NCBI GenBank assembly: GCA_026390135.1
Contig: JAPLGN010000034.1
Location: 1-64,000 of the forward strand
DNA: 64,000 nt
Source of the DNA: Campylobacterales bacterium
GTDB taxonomy: Bacteria; Campylobacterota; Campylobacteria; Campylobacterales; Sulfurimonadaceae
Reading direction: 5' to 3'
The first letter of the stretch is position 1, and each line of letters begins with the position of its first letter. Both the position numbers and the translations under genes were made by a program. The notes beneath the pieces are model-generated. The model had not been told where the DNA came from. It saw only the letters and a list, made by a program, of their open reading frames with translations, and made no database searches. Positions 51,878-61,569 of the stretch are shown piece after piece.

Positions 51878-54681
51878 CGTATCAAAAATACTTCAAATGC
51901 TTTTTCATCGAGCGGGCGAGCGTACATATAACCCTGTCCTTGCATGCATCCAAACTCTTTTAAAAAGTTTGCCTGAGGTTCTTCCTCAATTCCTTCTGCT
52001 ATGGTTTTAAACCCAAGAGCATCCGCCATAGCAATAATGGCTTTGACGATCGCACTGTCTCGATCACTAAAAGGAAGCTCACGAACAAACGATTGATCGA
52101 TTTTGAGTTTATCGATAGGGAAAGCTTTGAGATAACTCAAACTGGAATAGCCTGTACCAAAATCATCAATCGCAATTTCTATTCCTAACGCTTTAAGTGC
52201 AATGAGCTTCTCCCCTAGCACATTGGGATTGCTCATCAATACACTTTCGGTAATTTCCAACTCAACATACTGAGGCTGAAGCATACTCTCATTAATGATT
52301 CGAGAAATCGTTTCAACTACATCCGGACGCTCAAACTGTTTTCCTGATACATTTACCGATATTCTCCCTGAAAATAGCCCTTGATCTTTCCATTCCTTAA
52401 CTGCTTTACACGACTGTAATAATACCTCTTCACCTATAGGAATGATAAGATTATTACTCTCTGCAAGAGGGATAAACACATCAGGGCGAACTATTCCCAT
52501 TGTTGGGTGCTGCCATCTCACCAATGCTTCCGCACCAATAACTGTACCCGTCAAAAGATCTACTTGAGGCTGATAGTAAACAACAAACTCTTTATCTTCT
52601 ATTGCTCGACGAAGCTCCCGCTCCATCAATACCCTCTCCAATAACCGTACGCTCATCTCCTGCGTAAAAAAGCAATAATTACTTTCCCCAACCTCTTTTG
52701 CTCGACGCAATGCAATGTCTGCATTTTTCAACAGTATTTCACCGCTTTCTCCATCATCAGGATAAAGGGTAATACCAATACTAACGCTGAGCTTTAAAGC
52801 TCCCTCAGATGTCTCAATAGGTGTATTAAAAAGCTCCATAATCTGCTGTAGAGTCCGTTCACATTCGCTTATTTCTTGAATCTCTTCAAGAAGAATCACA
52901 AACTCATCCCCACCAATTCGGCTAATGGTATCTTCGTGACGAATCAATGCACCCATTTTGGAAGCTACTTGTTTAATAACAAAATCCCCTATGCTGTACC
53001 CATACGATTCATTAATGTCTTTAAAATTATCAATGTCCGCATACAACACAATCAATTTTGTTTTTTCACGCTGTGCTCGCACTATAGAGTGTTCAAGTCT
53101 TGCACTCAATAGAAGTCGATTCGGTAAATTGGTAAGCGCATCATAATGTGCCAAACGCTCAAGCTCTTTCTCGGACTCTTGAATTTTGGTAATGTCTTCA
53201 CCGGATGAAAAAGTTCCGGTAATTACCCCGTTAGAATCTCTTAACAGTGCATTGTGCCATGCAATCATGCGCGTTCCACCGCTAGCCGTACAGACTTCAT
53301 TTTCATAATATTCTACCATCTCTTTGTGCCCTTCGATGATGGCAGTAAAAAATGTTTTGGTCTGTACGATTTGCTCCTTCGCGACAAAAGTCGTGAACCA
53401 ATCTTTCCCAATTGCTTCCTCTTTGGTTACCCCCAGTATCTCGCATCCCTTTGGATTTAGAAGCACTATCTTTCCCTCCCAATCCAATGCCAGACAGATG
53501 ACTGATGTAACATCCAAATAGAGTCTGCTTTTTTCCTTTTCCAGCTCTATCGTGTGATTCAACGATAAAGAAAGCTCTTCACTCAAGCGTACTAAATCAC
53601 TAACATCATTCAAAAAAAGTTTCAAAATAGATTTGCTATTCACCTCTGCTTCCATCAGCGTTAGCTCATAAACCCGTCCTTTCACCTCGATTCGTTCATG
53701 TTCAACACCTCGATTTACTCTAAACGAATCCATGATGCGATTCCAATTTTCTGATCCGAGCATTCGTGATACACTATCGTCTATTTTAACCTGAAAAGTC
53801 AACATCGCCTCAGCATTAAGCCACTTGATAATTTGCATCTCACCCAAATCAACTATCTCGCAAAAAGCAATCCCCAAAAGATTGTACGTCGCCCGAGCAT
53901 CACGAAGTTTCGCTTCAAGTGTCACCTCAAGTGAAGTGCTATAGCTTAATACCAAATCTTTTTCATTTAAAATATAAAGATCGTCTTCCCAATATACTAC
54001 TAAATGATGTATATTATTCTCTCTCATCATTTCAACAGCATCATGTATCTTTTCATCTACCCCAACACTGATAATAGATGCATGTTTACACGTTGAAATC
54101 AACTCACTGCTAGGAAGATTTTGATACACAAATCCTAAAATATCTTTTTCAGTCACAACGCCAAGCGCTTTAGTCTCGTTCATCACGAGTAAAACCTCAC
54201 GATGCTCATACCGCATGAGACGTATCGCTTCTTCAATGGTTGCATTATCATTTATCGCTATTGCACGGTTTCGCCCATGCAGACACTGCGATATTTCATT
54301 GGTAGTATGGAGATTGTTTTCATAATAGCGAAGGATATCGTTTTGCGTAAGCGTACCGATATAATGATCATTTTCATCAATCAACACAATACGACGTATT
54401 TCATAATCGATCATCATTTCAACTGCCATATCAAGAGGACGATCATTATGAATGGCTATGATAGGAAAAGTTGCAAAATCAATCGCTTTGCTCTCTCGCT
54501 GTATCCCTGATGCATAAAGTTCTATAATATTTTTAAGGGTCAAAATTCCTATAGCGATAGAACCTTCTAGCAATACTATATGACTCTCTTGTTCTTGTTC
54601 CATTCCTTCAATCGCATCGCTTAATGACGCTTCAATACTCAAATGGTCCTTTTTATAGACAACAAGATTACTCAACAACAT
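51856..54681 (-). CDS. CBS-PAS-GGDEF-EAL bifunctional c-di-GMP protein
   Basis: This protein has 941 residues. Two CBS-domain pairs (about 1-120 and 125-245) can bind adenosine-type ligands such as ATP, AMP or SAM. A linker region (about 250-385) and a PAS domain (about 390-510) follow. GGDEF (515-670) has RIGGDEF and an RxxD inhibitory site (RHED). EAL (685-935) has EALVRW, NVSGKQF, EITES, DDFGTGYS, KIDQSF and GQGYMY, so both enzyme activities look intact. No membrane segment is seen. This makes it an energy-status-linked c-di-GMP switch, by inference. Confidence 0.92.
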   Translation of the reverse strand: MLLSNLVVYKKDHLSIEASLSDAIEGMEQEQESHIVLLEGSIAIGILTLKNIIELYASGIQRESKAIDFATFPIIAIHNDRPLDMAVEMMIDYEIRRIVLIDENDHYIGTLTQNDILRYYENNLHTTNEISQCLHGRNRAIAINDNATIEEAIRLMRYEHREVLLVMNETKALGVVTEKDILGFVYQNLPSSELISTCKHASIISVGVDEKIHDAVEMMRENNIHHLVVYWEDDLYILNEKDLVLSYSTSLEVTLEAKLRDARATYNLLGIAFCEIVDLGEMQIIKWLNAEAMLTFQVKIDDSVSRMLGSENWNRIMDSFRVNRGVEHERIEVKGRVYELTLMEAEVNSKSILKLFLNDVSDLVRLSEELSLSLNHTIELEKEKSRLYLDVTSVICLALDWEGKIVLLNPKGCEILGVTKEEAIGKDWFTTFVAKEQIVQTKTFFTAIIEGHKEMVEYYENEVCTASGGTRMIAWHNALLRDSNGVITGTFSSGEDITKIQESEKELERLAHYDALTNLPNRLLLSARLEHSIVRAQREKTKLIVLYADIDNFKDINESYGYSIGDFVIKQVASKMGALIRHEDTISRIGGDEFVILLEEIQEISECERTLQQIMELFNTPIETSEGALKLSVSIGITLYPDDGESGEILLKNADIALRRAKEVGESNYCFFTQEMSVRLLERVLMERELRRAIEDKEFVVYYQPQVDLLTGTVIGAEALVRWQHPTMGIVRPDVFIPLAESNNLIIPIGEEVLLQSCKAVKEWKDQGLFSGRISVNVSGKQFERPDVVETISRIINESMLQPQYVELEITESVLMSNPNVLGEKLIALKALGIEIAIDDFGTGYSSLSYLKAFPIDKLKIDQSFVRELPFSDRDSAIVKAIIAMADALGFKTIAEGIEEEPQANFLKEFGCMQGQGYMYARPLDEKAFEVFLIRHKSSLS

Positions 54682-54796
54682 AAAATATCCTTAGCTAAAG
54701 TAATGGATTATACATGATTATGGGTCTAAATAGGATTGAAACGACAAGATTAGTAAGAAAAAAAGGGGGATTTGAGAAATTATTGCAGAAAAAAAT

Positions 54797-54880
54797 TGGT
54801 GCGGTCGGGGGGATTTGAACCCCCACACCTGTTGGCACTACCACCTCAAGGTAGCGTGTCTACCATTCCACCACGACCGC
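54797..54880 (-). tRNA. tRNA-Leu (anticodon GAG)
   Basis: On the minus strand the acceptor GCGGTCG pairs with CGACCGC, followed by A and an encoded CCA. The anticodon stem CTACC/GGTAG holds the loop TTGAGGT (anticodon GAG). The T arm is GGGGGTTCAAATCCCCC. The D arm and a moderate variable arm are present, as expected for tRNA-Leu. It reads CUC/CUU codons. Confidence 0.95.
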
Positions 54881-54892
54881 ATAAAAGAAGGT

Positions 54893-54910
54893 GATTAGCC
54901 GAAGCTAATC
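54893..54910 (-). terminator. Rho-independent terminator of atpE
   Basis: On the minus strand, GATTAGC-TTCG-GCTAATC forms a 7-bp stem with a stable UUCG tetraloop, followed by ACCTTCTTTT. It lies just downstream of the atpE stop and upstream of the tRNA-Leu gene. Confidence 0.75.
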
Positions 54911-54928
54911 TGAGGTTTATTGAATAAC

Positions 54929-55294
54929 TTACGCTACTAAATAAGGGTTTGCGTAAAGCGCGATAAGAGCGATTACTAGGGTATAAATAACTTGTGCTTC
55001 GATCATAGCAAGAGCGATGAACATAGTTGTCATCAATTTTCCGCCAAGACCTGGGTTACGTGCAGTACCAGCGATAGTTGCAGCAGCAGTGCTACCCATA
55101 CCGATAGCTCCACCAAGAGCAGCCAAACCAAGACCAACACCAGCAGCGATCATAGAATACGCTTTCAATGTTTGGTTAGCTACATCAGCAACAACTGGTG
55201 CAACTGCAGGAGCTGCTTCAACAGCTGCTACTACTTCGTCAGCACCGAATGCTGCAGCAACAAGAGCGATCATAAGAAAAAGAACTTTTTTCAT
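54929..55294 (-). CDS. atpE: F-type ATP synthase subunit c with extended N-terminus
   Basis: This 121-residue protein has the c-subunit hairpin in residues 45-121: GVGLGLAALGGAIGMGSTAAA, the polar loop GTARNPG and the proton-binding Glu in ALAMIEAQVIY. The N-terminus adds about 40 residues: a hydrophobic signal-like segment (VLFLMIALVAAAFGA) and an Ala/Val/Pro-rich stretch. Typical c subunits have 70-100 residues. The gene is alone, away from other atp genes, as is usual in Campylobacterota. A cleaved leader for ring insertion is possible. Confidence 0.93.
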   Translation of the reverse strand: MKKVLFLMIALVAAAFGADEVVAAVEAAPAVAPVVADVANQTLKAYSMIAAGVGLGLAALGGAIGMGSTAAATIAGTARNPGLGGKLMTTMFIALAMIEAQVIYTLVIALIALYANPYLVA

Positions 55295-55387
55295 AGGTTA
55301 TCTCCGTAATTAATATCAAAGTCTGTTCGGATAGTGTCCCTACTTATCACTTTGTGGACGGCATTATAAAACTCAAGAGCTAAAAAC

Positions 55388-57565
55388 TTACTTAGCCCGC
55401 CCAAGTCCTATCTTATTTCCCTTGAATTCAACGATTTCCACCATCAACTCATCCCCTTCCTTAAACACATCGCTGACGCGTTCAACACGCTCATCGGAAA
55501 TTTTAGAAATGTGCATAAGACCATCAATACCGCCTGGAAGCTCAATAAATGCTCCAAAATCAACAATTTTTTTCACTTTTCCGTTAACGACATCTCCTAC
55601 TTTGTATTCAACTTTAGGAGTAGATTCTATGCCGCTTACAATCCCTTCGATATGATCACGAGCGCCTTTAATTCCATCACGATTTTTACCCGTGAGTTTA
55701 ACAGACCCTTTTTTCTTGTCAATATCGATTGCAACATCAAATTTCTCGATAATTTCACGAATGGTTTTACCTGCTTGTCCGATAATATCACCGATAAAAC
55801 TTGGGTCAATATGGAATAACTCTGTACTTGGCAATGTCCCTTCGTTAAGTTCAATACTTTTTTCAGCATCGATCATAATGTCAATGATATGAGCCCGTGC
55901 TTCTTTAGCTTGATAAAGAGCTTCACGTAAAATATCCAACGCAATTCCACCCAACTTAATGTCCATTTGCATTGCAGTAATACCAAATTTAGAGCCCGTT
56001 ACTTTAAAATCCAAATCACCGTCATGATCTTCCAGTCCCATAATATCGCTCAAAATAGCGTGACGATCTCCCTCTTGAACCATTCCCATAGCAACTCCGG
56101 CAATTGGTTCACACACTTCGATATCACCAGCACGCAATGCCATATAGCCACCGCAAACCGTTGCCATGGAGGATGAACCATTGGACTCTAAAATTTCTGA
56201 AACCAGGCGAATTGTCTGACCATTACGTACGGTAGATCCTTCAAGTGCACGTTTGGCAAGATTTCCATGACCAAGTTCACGACGGCGAGGTGCTCCGATC
56301 GGTGATGGTTCTCCGACACTAAATCCTGGGAAGTTGTAGTGAACCATAAAGGCATCATTTTGGGTACCGCTATCGGTGAGTCCCTCGTACATTTGAGCAT
56401 CTTTTGCACCACCAAGGGTCAAAATTACCAATGCTTGCGTTTGTCCGCGTGTAAACAATGCCGAAGCATGGGCACTTGGTAATATATTGGTCTCAATCGT
56501 AATAGGGCGAACTTCAGTAAGAGCACGCCCGTCAGCACGAACTTTTTCATCCAAAATCTGAGCACGAACCATAGAACGTTTCACTTGCTCTATCGCTTTT
56601 TTCAACTCATGTTCATTCCATTCTGGTTTTTCAATCATAATAGTTTTTCGGATGGTGCGAAGGGCTTTCGAACGTTCTGTTTTTGCCATCGCAGCGATAC
56701 CGCGCTTCAAATCATCGGTATGAGTCGAACGTACATAGTCAGACATACCCGCATCGATTTCACTCACGACGTATTTTAATTCAAACGCAAATTTAGCAAG
56801 TGGCTTAAAGGCTGACTCATAGGCAATATTGGCCGTTTTTAGCTCAGCCTGGGCTAAAGCCAATACTTCAATAAGCTCATCTTCTGCCATCGCGTTGCTT
56901 TGACGTTTTAATAATGTTTGATTCGTAAGAACAGGATCGATAAAAGGTTCTATACCGCCCATATTAAGGATCATCACTTCATCACTTCCGTTAGCTTGCA
57001 TCTCAATCATCAGCATATCATCACGGCTACCTGCAAGATACAAATCCAAGGTACTTTGCTTTAACTGCGATAAAGTCGGATTGACAATAATTTCTCCATC
57101 AATCTTACCAATACGTACAGCACTTACTGAGGTAAAAATATCAATATCAGAAACATACAGTGCTGCCGATGCGGCATTAAGTGCCAATACCTGCAAATCG
57201 GATTCATTGTCGCTGCTCAAAACCAAAATAGAAATTTGAATCGGGTTGGCAAATCCTTTTGGAAATAAAGGGCGTAACGATCGGTCAACGATACGAGACG
57301 TAAGCGCTTCAAAATCACTTGGTTTTGTCTCACGCTTAATGAATCCACCCGGGAACTTTCCTGCTGCATAGCTTTTTTCAAGATATTGCACCGTCAATGG
57401 AAGAAAATCTTCATCCACAAAATCAGTCTCATCGACAACCACTGTTGCCAAAATAACCGTATTTCCTGATTTGAGCCATACCGCTCCATTAGCTTGCGCC
57501 GCTACTTGATTAAGAGCGTAAGACTCTTCTTTATTGGTTAGTGCCAATGTAATATCGTATTTCAT
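55388..57565 (-). CDS. pnp: Polyribonucleotide nucleotidyltransferase (PNPase)
   Basis: This 725-residue PNPase has two RNase PH domains, a linker helix domain, and C-terminal KH (PSFIGDIIGQAGKTIREI) and S1 (VGDVVNGKVKKIVDFGAFIEL) domains. Motifs such as GQTQALVILTLGG and FMVHYNFPGFSVGE are seen. It degrades RNA from the 3' end with phosphate. It is the last gene of a minus-strand set purD - RDD - lptD - mce - pnp, 24 bases after the MCE gene. Confidence 0.96.
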   Translation of the reverse strand: MKYDITLALTNKEESYALNQVAAQANGAVWLKSGNTVILATVVVDETDFVDEDFLPLTVQYLEKSYAAGKFPGGFIKRETKPSDFEALTSRIVDRSLRPLFPKGFANPIQISILVLSSDNESDLQVLALNAASAALYVSDIDIFTSVSAVRIGKIDGEIIVNPTLSQLKQSTLDLYLAGSRDDMLMIEMQANGSDEVMILNMGGIEPFIDPVLTNQTLLKRQSNAMAEDELIEVLALAQAELKTANIAYESAFKPLAKFAFELKYVVSEIDAGMSDYVRSTHTDDLKRGIAAMAKTERSKALRTIRKTIMIEKPEWNEHELKKAIEQVKRSMVRAQILDEKVRADGRALTEVRPITIETNILPSAHASALFTRGQTQALVILTLGGAKDAQMYEGLTDSGTQNDAFMVHYNFPGFSVGEPSPIGAPRRRELGHGNLAKRALEGSTVRNGQTIRLVSEILESNGSSSMATVCGGYMALRAGDIEVCEPIAGVAMGMVQEGDRHAILSDIMGLEDHDGDLDFKVTGSKFGITAMQMDIKLGGIALDILREALYQAKEARAHIIDIMIDAEKSIELNEGTLPSTELFHIDPSFIGDIIGQAGKTIREIIEKFDVAIDIDKKKGSVKLTGKNRDGIKGARDHIEGIVSGIESTPKVEYKVGDVVNGKVKKIVDFGAFIELPGGIDGLMHISKISDERVERVSDVFKEGDELMVEIVEFKGNKIGLGRAK

Positions 57566-57589
57566 GTATTTCCTTAAAAATTTAATGTT

Positions 57590-58987
57590 TTATTTTGCTA
57601 ACGAACTTGCACCTGATAAATATTTGATATCATTATCGATAAAACGAACGCCTAATCCCATAAAGATATTTTGCGATTGAGGATTAAGGAAATTATCCCA
57701 TCCCGCAGAAAACTCCAAATGTTTAAGCAATTGGTAACGGGCTTGCGCTTTTAAATGGACGTTACTGCCTCGTACGTCATTGATAGCATTCCAGTCAAAC
57801 GCTTCAGCAGAAAACTTTAGCTTGTCATGATTCATAAAATAATCGATGCCGATTCCGCCCGTTGACTCAATGGCACCAAAACGCAACAAAGTGTTATCAA
57901 AACGTTTTCCATATTGTAAAGAGTAGAGCCTATCACTTTTTTCATGTTTTCCCGGAAGCTTATCTTGTATCGAATAATCATCCGTACTGATTAAATCAAA
58001 CATATAATAAGTCTCTGGATTAGGCAAGTATGTCGCGCCAAGATAAATTTTCCCGTATCCATCACGCATCATGGCATCCGTATGCATTGCCACTTGAAGC
58101 TCACTTGTTGTGAAATTAGAAAGGAGTGTATCCACTTTATCAAATGCATTTTCAGCACTTTTGAAAAAAGTACCGGCTGAGTCTATGGTAGTTTTTAATC
58201 CATTTCGATTTTCAACCAAAATTGTACTCACATTGTCTTCAATGCCGACAAACTTGGTTACAGCCTCTGGAAGCGTGTGCTCCAATGCACCGCTAATATT
58301 ATCCATTCGTGTTGATAAAGAATCGATACGCGCCATAATGGCTGGAAGGTCTTTATTGACTGTATCAGCTGTTTGAGAAAATCCTGCACTCATGGCTCTA
58401 AAATTAGCAATCGCCGCGTGTAAATCGTCACGATTATCAATAACAACTCCGTTAAGATTAACGCCAACATCTCTAAATGCAATAATGGCATCTTGAATGG
58501 CTTTTCGGTGCTCATCATCAAGAGTTGAACGGAAATCATGCATTAGCAATTCAAGCTCTTTAGCAGCAGCATTAACAGAATCACTGGTTTGATCAAACGA
58601 AGCATACCGCTTCGATTGTTCTAATACACCGCCTGCTTGAAGATTCGAAGGAGAATCACCAACTACAATATTCAAAACCTTGGATCCAAGTAACGATTCT
58701 TGTGCCACAATTACCGATGAGTCATTCGGAATTTTCACTCCGTCATTAATCAGCAAAGTTAGCCGTACGCGCTTCCCCTCAATCGTAATGTCCTGCACTT
58801 CACCAACGACCACACCATTCATTGCAACATGCGTTTGCTTCTCTATTCCCGAAGCATCTTCGACATAAGCTTCAACGGGATAACCCTTTTGACCCCATTT
58901 TCCGAGTGATGTTACTTGTGTTGATAGAAGCAAAAGTGCTCCAAGAGCTACTGCCACAAACAATCCGATTTTTGCTTCTAGTTTCAT
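57590..58987 (-). CDS. MCE/MlaD-family protein with beta-rich C-terminal extension
   Basis: This protein has 465 residues. An N-terminal membrane anchor (about residues 8-24) and one MCE domain (about 35-120: DASGIEKQTHVAMNGVVVGEV, SLLGSKVLNI) are followed by a helical stretch (130-290). The last 170 residues are a run of short beta segments (YGKIYLGATYLP, LYSLQYGKRF, LRFGAIESTGGIGIDY, LEFSAGWDNF) resembling an outer-membrane porin-like fold. MlaD proteins carry phospholipids across the periplasm. The extension could reach or insert in the outer membrane. It lies 10 bases after lptD. Confidence 0.8.
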   Translation of the reverse strand: MKLEAKIGLFVAVALGALLLLSTQVTSLGKWGQKGYPVEAYVEDASGIEKQTHVAMNGVVVGEVQDITIEGKRVRLTLLINDGVKIPNDSSVIVAQESLLGSKVLNIVVGDSPSNLQAGGVLEQSKRYASFDQTSDSVNAAAKELELLMHDFRSTLDDEHRKAIQDAIIAFRDVGVNLNGVVIDNRDDLHAAIANFRAMSAGFSQTADTVNKDLPAIMARIDSLSTRMDNISGALEHTLPEAVTKFVGIEDNVSTILVENRNGLKTTIDSAGTFFKSAENAFDKVDTLLSNFTTSELQVAMHTDAMMRDGYGKIYLGATYLPNPETYYMFDLISTDDYSIQDKLPGKHEKSDRLYSLQYGKRFDNTLLRFGAIESTGGIGIDYFMNHDKLKFSAEAFDWNAINDVRGSNVHLKAQARYQLLKHLEFSAGWDNFLNPQSQNIFMGLGVRFIDNDIKYLSGASSLAK

Positions 58988-58997
58988 CTTGCCCTCA

Positions 58998-61127
58998 TTA
59001 ATTTTTGGTAAGTTTATAGTTAAATTCAGATCCGCCTAGAGGTTTTAAAATAACGGTAATGAAAACATAAGAATCATTCACCGAATCACTCCCCGCTGTA
59101 TTGGTCAAAATCGGTCGACGATTCTGAACAAATTTTAAACCAAAATCCAAACAACGCTGTGCGTATAAAAATCCAATTTCACTCCGCTTTAATAAAGCTT
59201 CATGATAATCGTATGCGATAAGGCCAAAAATTTTAGTATATCGATCGTATTGATACGCTGCGTCAGCCGTCCAATACGATGCATATTGTGGAATTTTACC
59301 AAGCTGATCGGTATAATAATTACTAACGCTCCCGCTTATGATGCTGTCATTATAGCGAAGAGTATTTTGCTCTTTCGTTACACGATTACGGTCATGATTA
59401 TAGGACGTTTGATTGTAATATGAAATTGCTTTGGTAATTTCCCATTCCAACTCGTTTTGTAACTCTCCATAATAGCTTCCCGTATCATCATAACTAAAGG
59501 TTTGGCTCAGTCTATCTACGAGCCATTGTTTTCCATCTTCAAACAAAAAATTGTTCAGACCTAACGAAAGTCCATCACTTGGTTCATTTAACGTATAAAA
59601 TTCACACGGATAGTTGGCAGAACTGCACTGCCCATGTCGATCCTCATAATAACCATTATAAAGGCGTGTACCCGCTTTTCTATAACTGATATTGGGGGAA
59701 ATAACATGAGTTATGGTTTCATACGGGCGTACTAATGTTGCTCCTAATGAAAGGGTATGGTCAAGTTGGGCATAGTATCCTGATGGGTAATCACTCTCCT
59801 TATCCGTCGTGTTCGTTAAAGTATTGCCGTAAAATCCGATTGCCCTTGTCGCTGCATTAGCGGTATAGCTTAGATCCAAATACTCATCGAACAAACTCGT
59901 TTGCAGTGTCACAGGAATATTAATATCCGTTTGAACTGCTCGTTTACCATCAGTACGATAGTAATTACTCGCCTGCACATCTCCACTCGCCAAAAGATGA
60001 TCGCCTAAAAAGTTTTCTAAATAACGATGATACTGAAGAGATGGAAGGGTTTGAATCGTTTGAGCATTGCTTGCTTGATTAAGATATTGATAATACTTTA
60101 CATACGCACCAAAATAATTATCTTCATTGCTATAATAACTGTTAACACGCGATAGAACCTGATTGGCTGTTACATTATTGACTTGATCACTGTGTTGAAG
60201 ATTAAGATAATCAACATCACTCATCCTGCCAGCATGAACATACAATCCCGATTCACCCTCCAAGTTAAGCCCAAACCACTCATTCAAAAAAGCACTATTA
60301 TGATAGTCGACATTGTATCCATAATGCTTTTCATATGCCAAATCATGCTTTTGAGCATAATCGCTTTGCTCTTTAAAATACCCCATACGAACAGAGCCTT
60401 TTGAATGAAGACTATCGACAAATCGAAAATCACCATACATCCCAGCCCCTCTCATTGTACGAATTTGAGGACGCAACTCTAAATCCCACCAATTTTTTGG
60501 TGCAAAATAAATCGGTTGCTGATAGAAAAATCCTTCAGTGCTTGACACGCCAAACGTTGGAATCAGCAATCCACTTCGGCGTGTTTTGTCGGTGGGGTAT
60601 CCAAAGTAAGGAAAATACATAACAGGAACATCATCGATGTACAGCAAGGCATTGTAAATATTAACCCACATTTTTTCCGTGTTGTAATCTGCACTGCTAA
60701 AATGGATTGTCCAAAGAGGATCAGTAGAATTGCATCCCGATACCATTCCGCTGGCTAAGTCGATATTATTTTGACACCCTGTTGCCTCATCTGTACTCAT
60801 CCAAACACCACTGGTGGTATCGAGTGCGTAATAAGGCTTCAAGTAACGGGTATCTTCATTCAGATTTAATCGTGAATAGTCACTGATTACATGATACTGC
60901 CCCGCTTTAAACGCGTTAACATGACCAAAAGCTTCAACGACACTGCTGTTACGATCGTAAGTCATCGTTTCGGCACTTAAAATCTGATCTTGATAGACAA
61001 TAGTAGGATGGGAAGTTGAATGGACAATTGAACCGTTTGCATCCACTTGAGAAGCAATGATCTCAATGCGTTCCCCGCCGAGCAATATGCTTGCACACAC
61101 TATGCTAAGCAGTAAAATCTTATGCAT
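58998..61127 (-). CDS. lptD: LPS-assembly protein LptD
   Basis: I place the start at the ATG at 61127 (MHKILLLSIVCAS), which gives a clean signal peptide and an 8-base overlap with the RDD gene; a longer frame back to 61220 lies inside that gene. The 709-residue product has an N-terminal OstA/LptA-like domain (about 30-140: DANGSIVHSTSHPTIV, RNSSVVEAFGHVNAF), then a large beta-barrel with many Tyr/Asp turns. It inserts LPS in the outer leaflet. Cysteines at CQNN, SGCN, GQCSS and YPCEF could form disulfides. Confidence 0.9.
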   Translation of the reverse strand: MHKILLLSIVCASILLGGERIEIIASQVDANGSIVHSTSHPTIVYQDQILSAETMTYDRNSSVVEAFGHVNAFKAGQYHVISDYSRLNLNEDTRYLKPYYALDTTSGVWMSTDEATGCQNNIDLASGMVSGCNSTDPLWTIHFSSADYNTEKMWVNIYNALLYIDDVPVMYFPYFGYPTDKTRRSGLLIPTFGVSSTEGFFYQQPIYFAPKNWWDLELRPQIRTMRGAGMYGDFRFVDSLHSKGSVRMGYFKEQSDYAQKHDLAYEKHYGYNVDYHNSAFLNEWFGLNLEGESGLYVHAGRMSDVDYLNLQHSDQVNNVTANQVLSRVNSYYSNEDNYFGAYVKYYQYLNQASNAQTIQTLPSLQYHRYLENFLGDHLLASGDVQASNYYRTDGKRAVQTDINIPVTLQTSLFDEYLDLSYTANAATRAIGFYGNTLTNTTDKESDYPSGYYAQLDHTLSLGATLVRPYETITHVISPNISYRKAGTRLYNGYYEDRHGQCSSANYPCEFYTLNEPSDGLSLGLNNFLFEDGKQWLVDRLSQTFSYDDTGSYYGELQNELEWEITKAISYYNQTSYNHDRNRVTKEQNTLRYNDSIISGSVSNYYTDQLGKIPQYASYWTADAAYQYDRYTKIFGLIAYDYHEALLKRSEIGFLYAQRCLDFGLKFVQNRRPILTNTAGSDSVNDSYVFITVILKPLGGSEFNYKLTKN

Positions 61128-61569
61128 CAATAACCAAAGTTCGCGCACTAAGATCATGCCACGATCTACGATAAGGATCAAAAAAAGCCCACGCGAAACC
61201 AAGATAAAAAAGAATCTCACTTACAATTCTAAAAACACTCCGATTAAATGCACTCAAAAATCCTGGGTTTGAAAGTGTTTTAATCTCAATAATCCGTATT
61301 TTCATCACAATTTTCCCTAATGTAGCTCCATACTGCATGGTAAAAAAAGTTTGATAGAGTATTTTGATCATCATGTATTCTAAAATAAACGTGTTAATGA
61401 CTTCAATCATTGCTTCCACACTTGCAGCGACCGAAATTGAATCCCACAAAATAGCAAATAAAATTATCGAAAGTAAAAGTTCATCAATTCCAAATGCTGC
61501 CACACGGGAGCGAATGCTTGCGAGCTGGAGCTTTTCTCGTGAAATGAGCGTTTCGATTTCATTATTCAT
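61120..61569 (-). CDS. RDD-family membrane protein
   Basis: This 149-residue protein has a polar N-terminus, an RVAAFGIDELLL motif (the R-x-x-A-x-x-x-D core of the RDD domain), two or three membrane helices, and the second family motif GKIVMKIRI. RDD proteins are small membrane proteins of uncertain function, some linked to ion transport. It lies between purD and lptD, overlapping both (1 and 8 bases). Confidence 0.85.
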   Translation of the reverse strand: MNNEIETLISREKLQLASIRSRVAAFGIDELLLSIILFAILWDSISVAASVEAMIEVINTFILEYMMIKILYQTFFTMQYGATLGKIVMKIRIIEIKTLSNPGFLSAFNRSVFRIVSEILFYLGFAWAFFDPYRRSWHDLSARTLVIDA

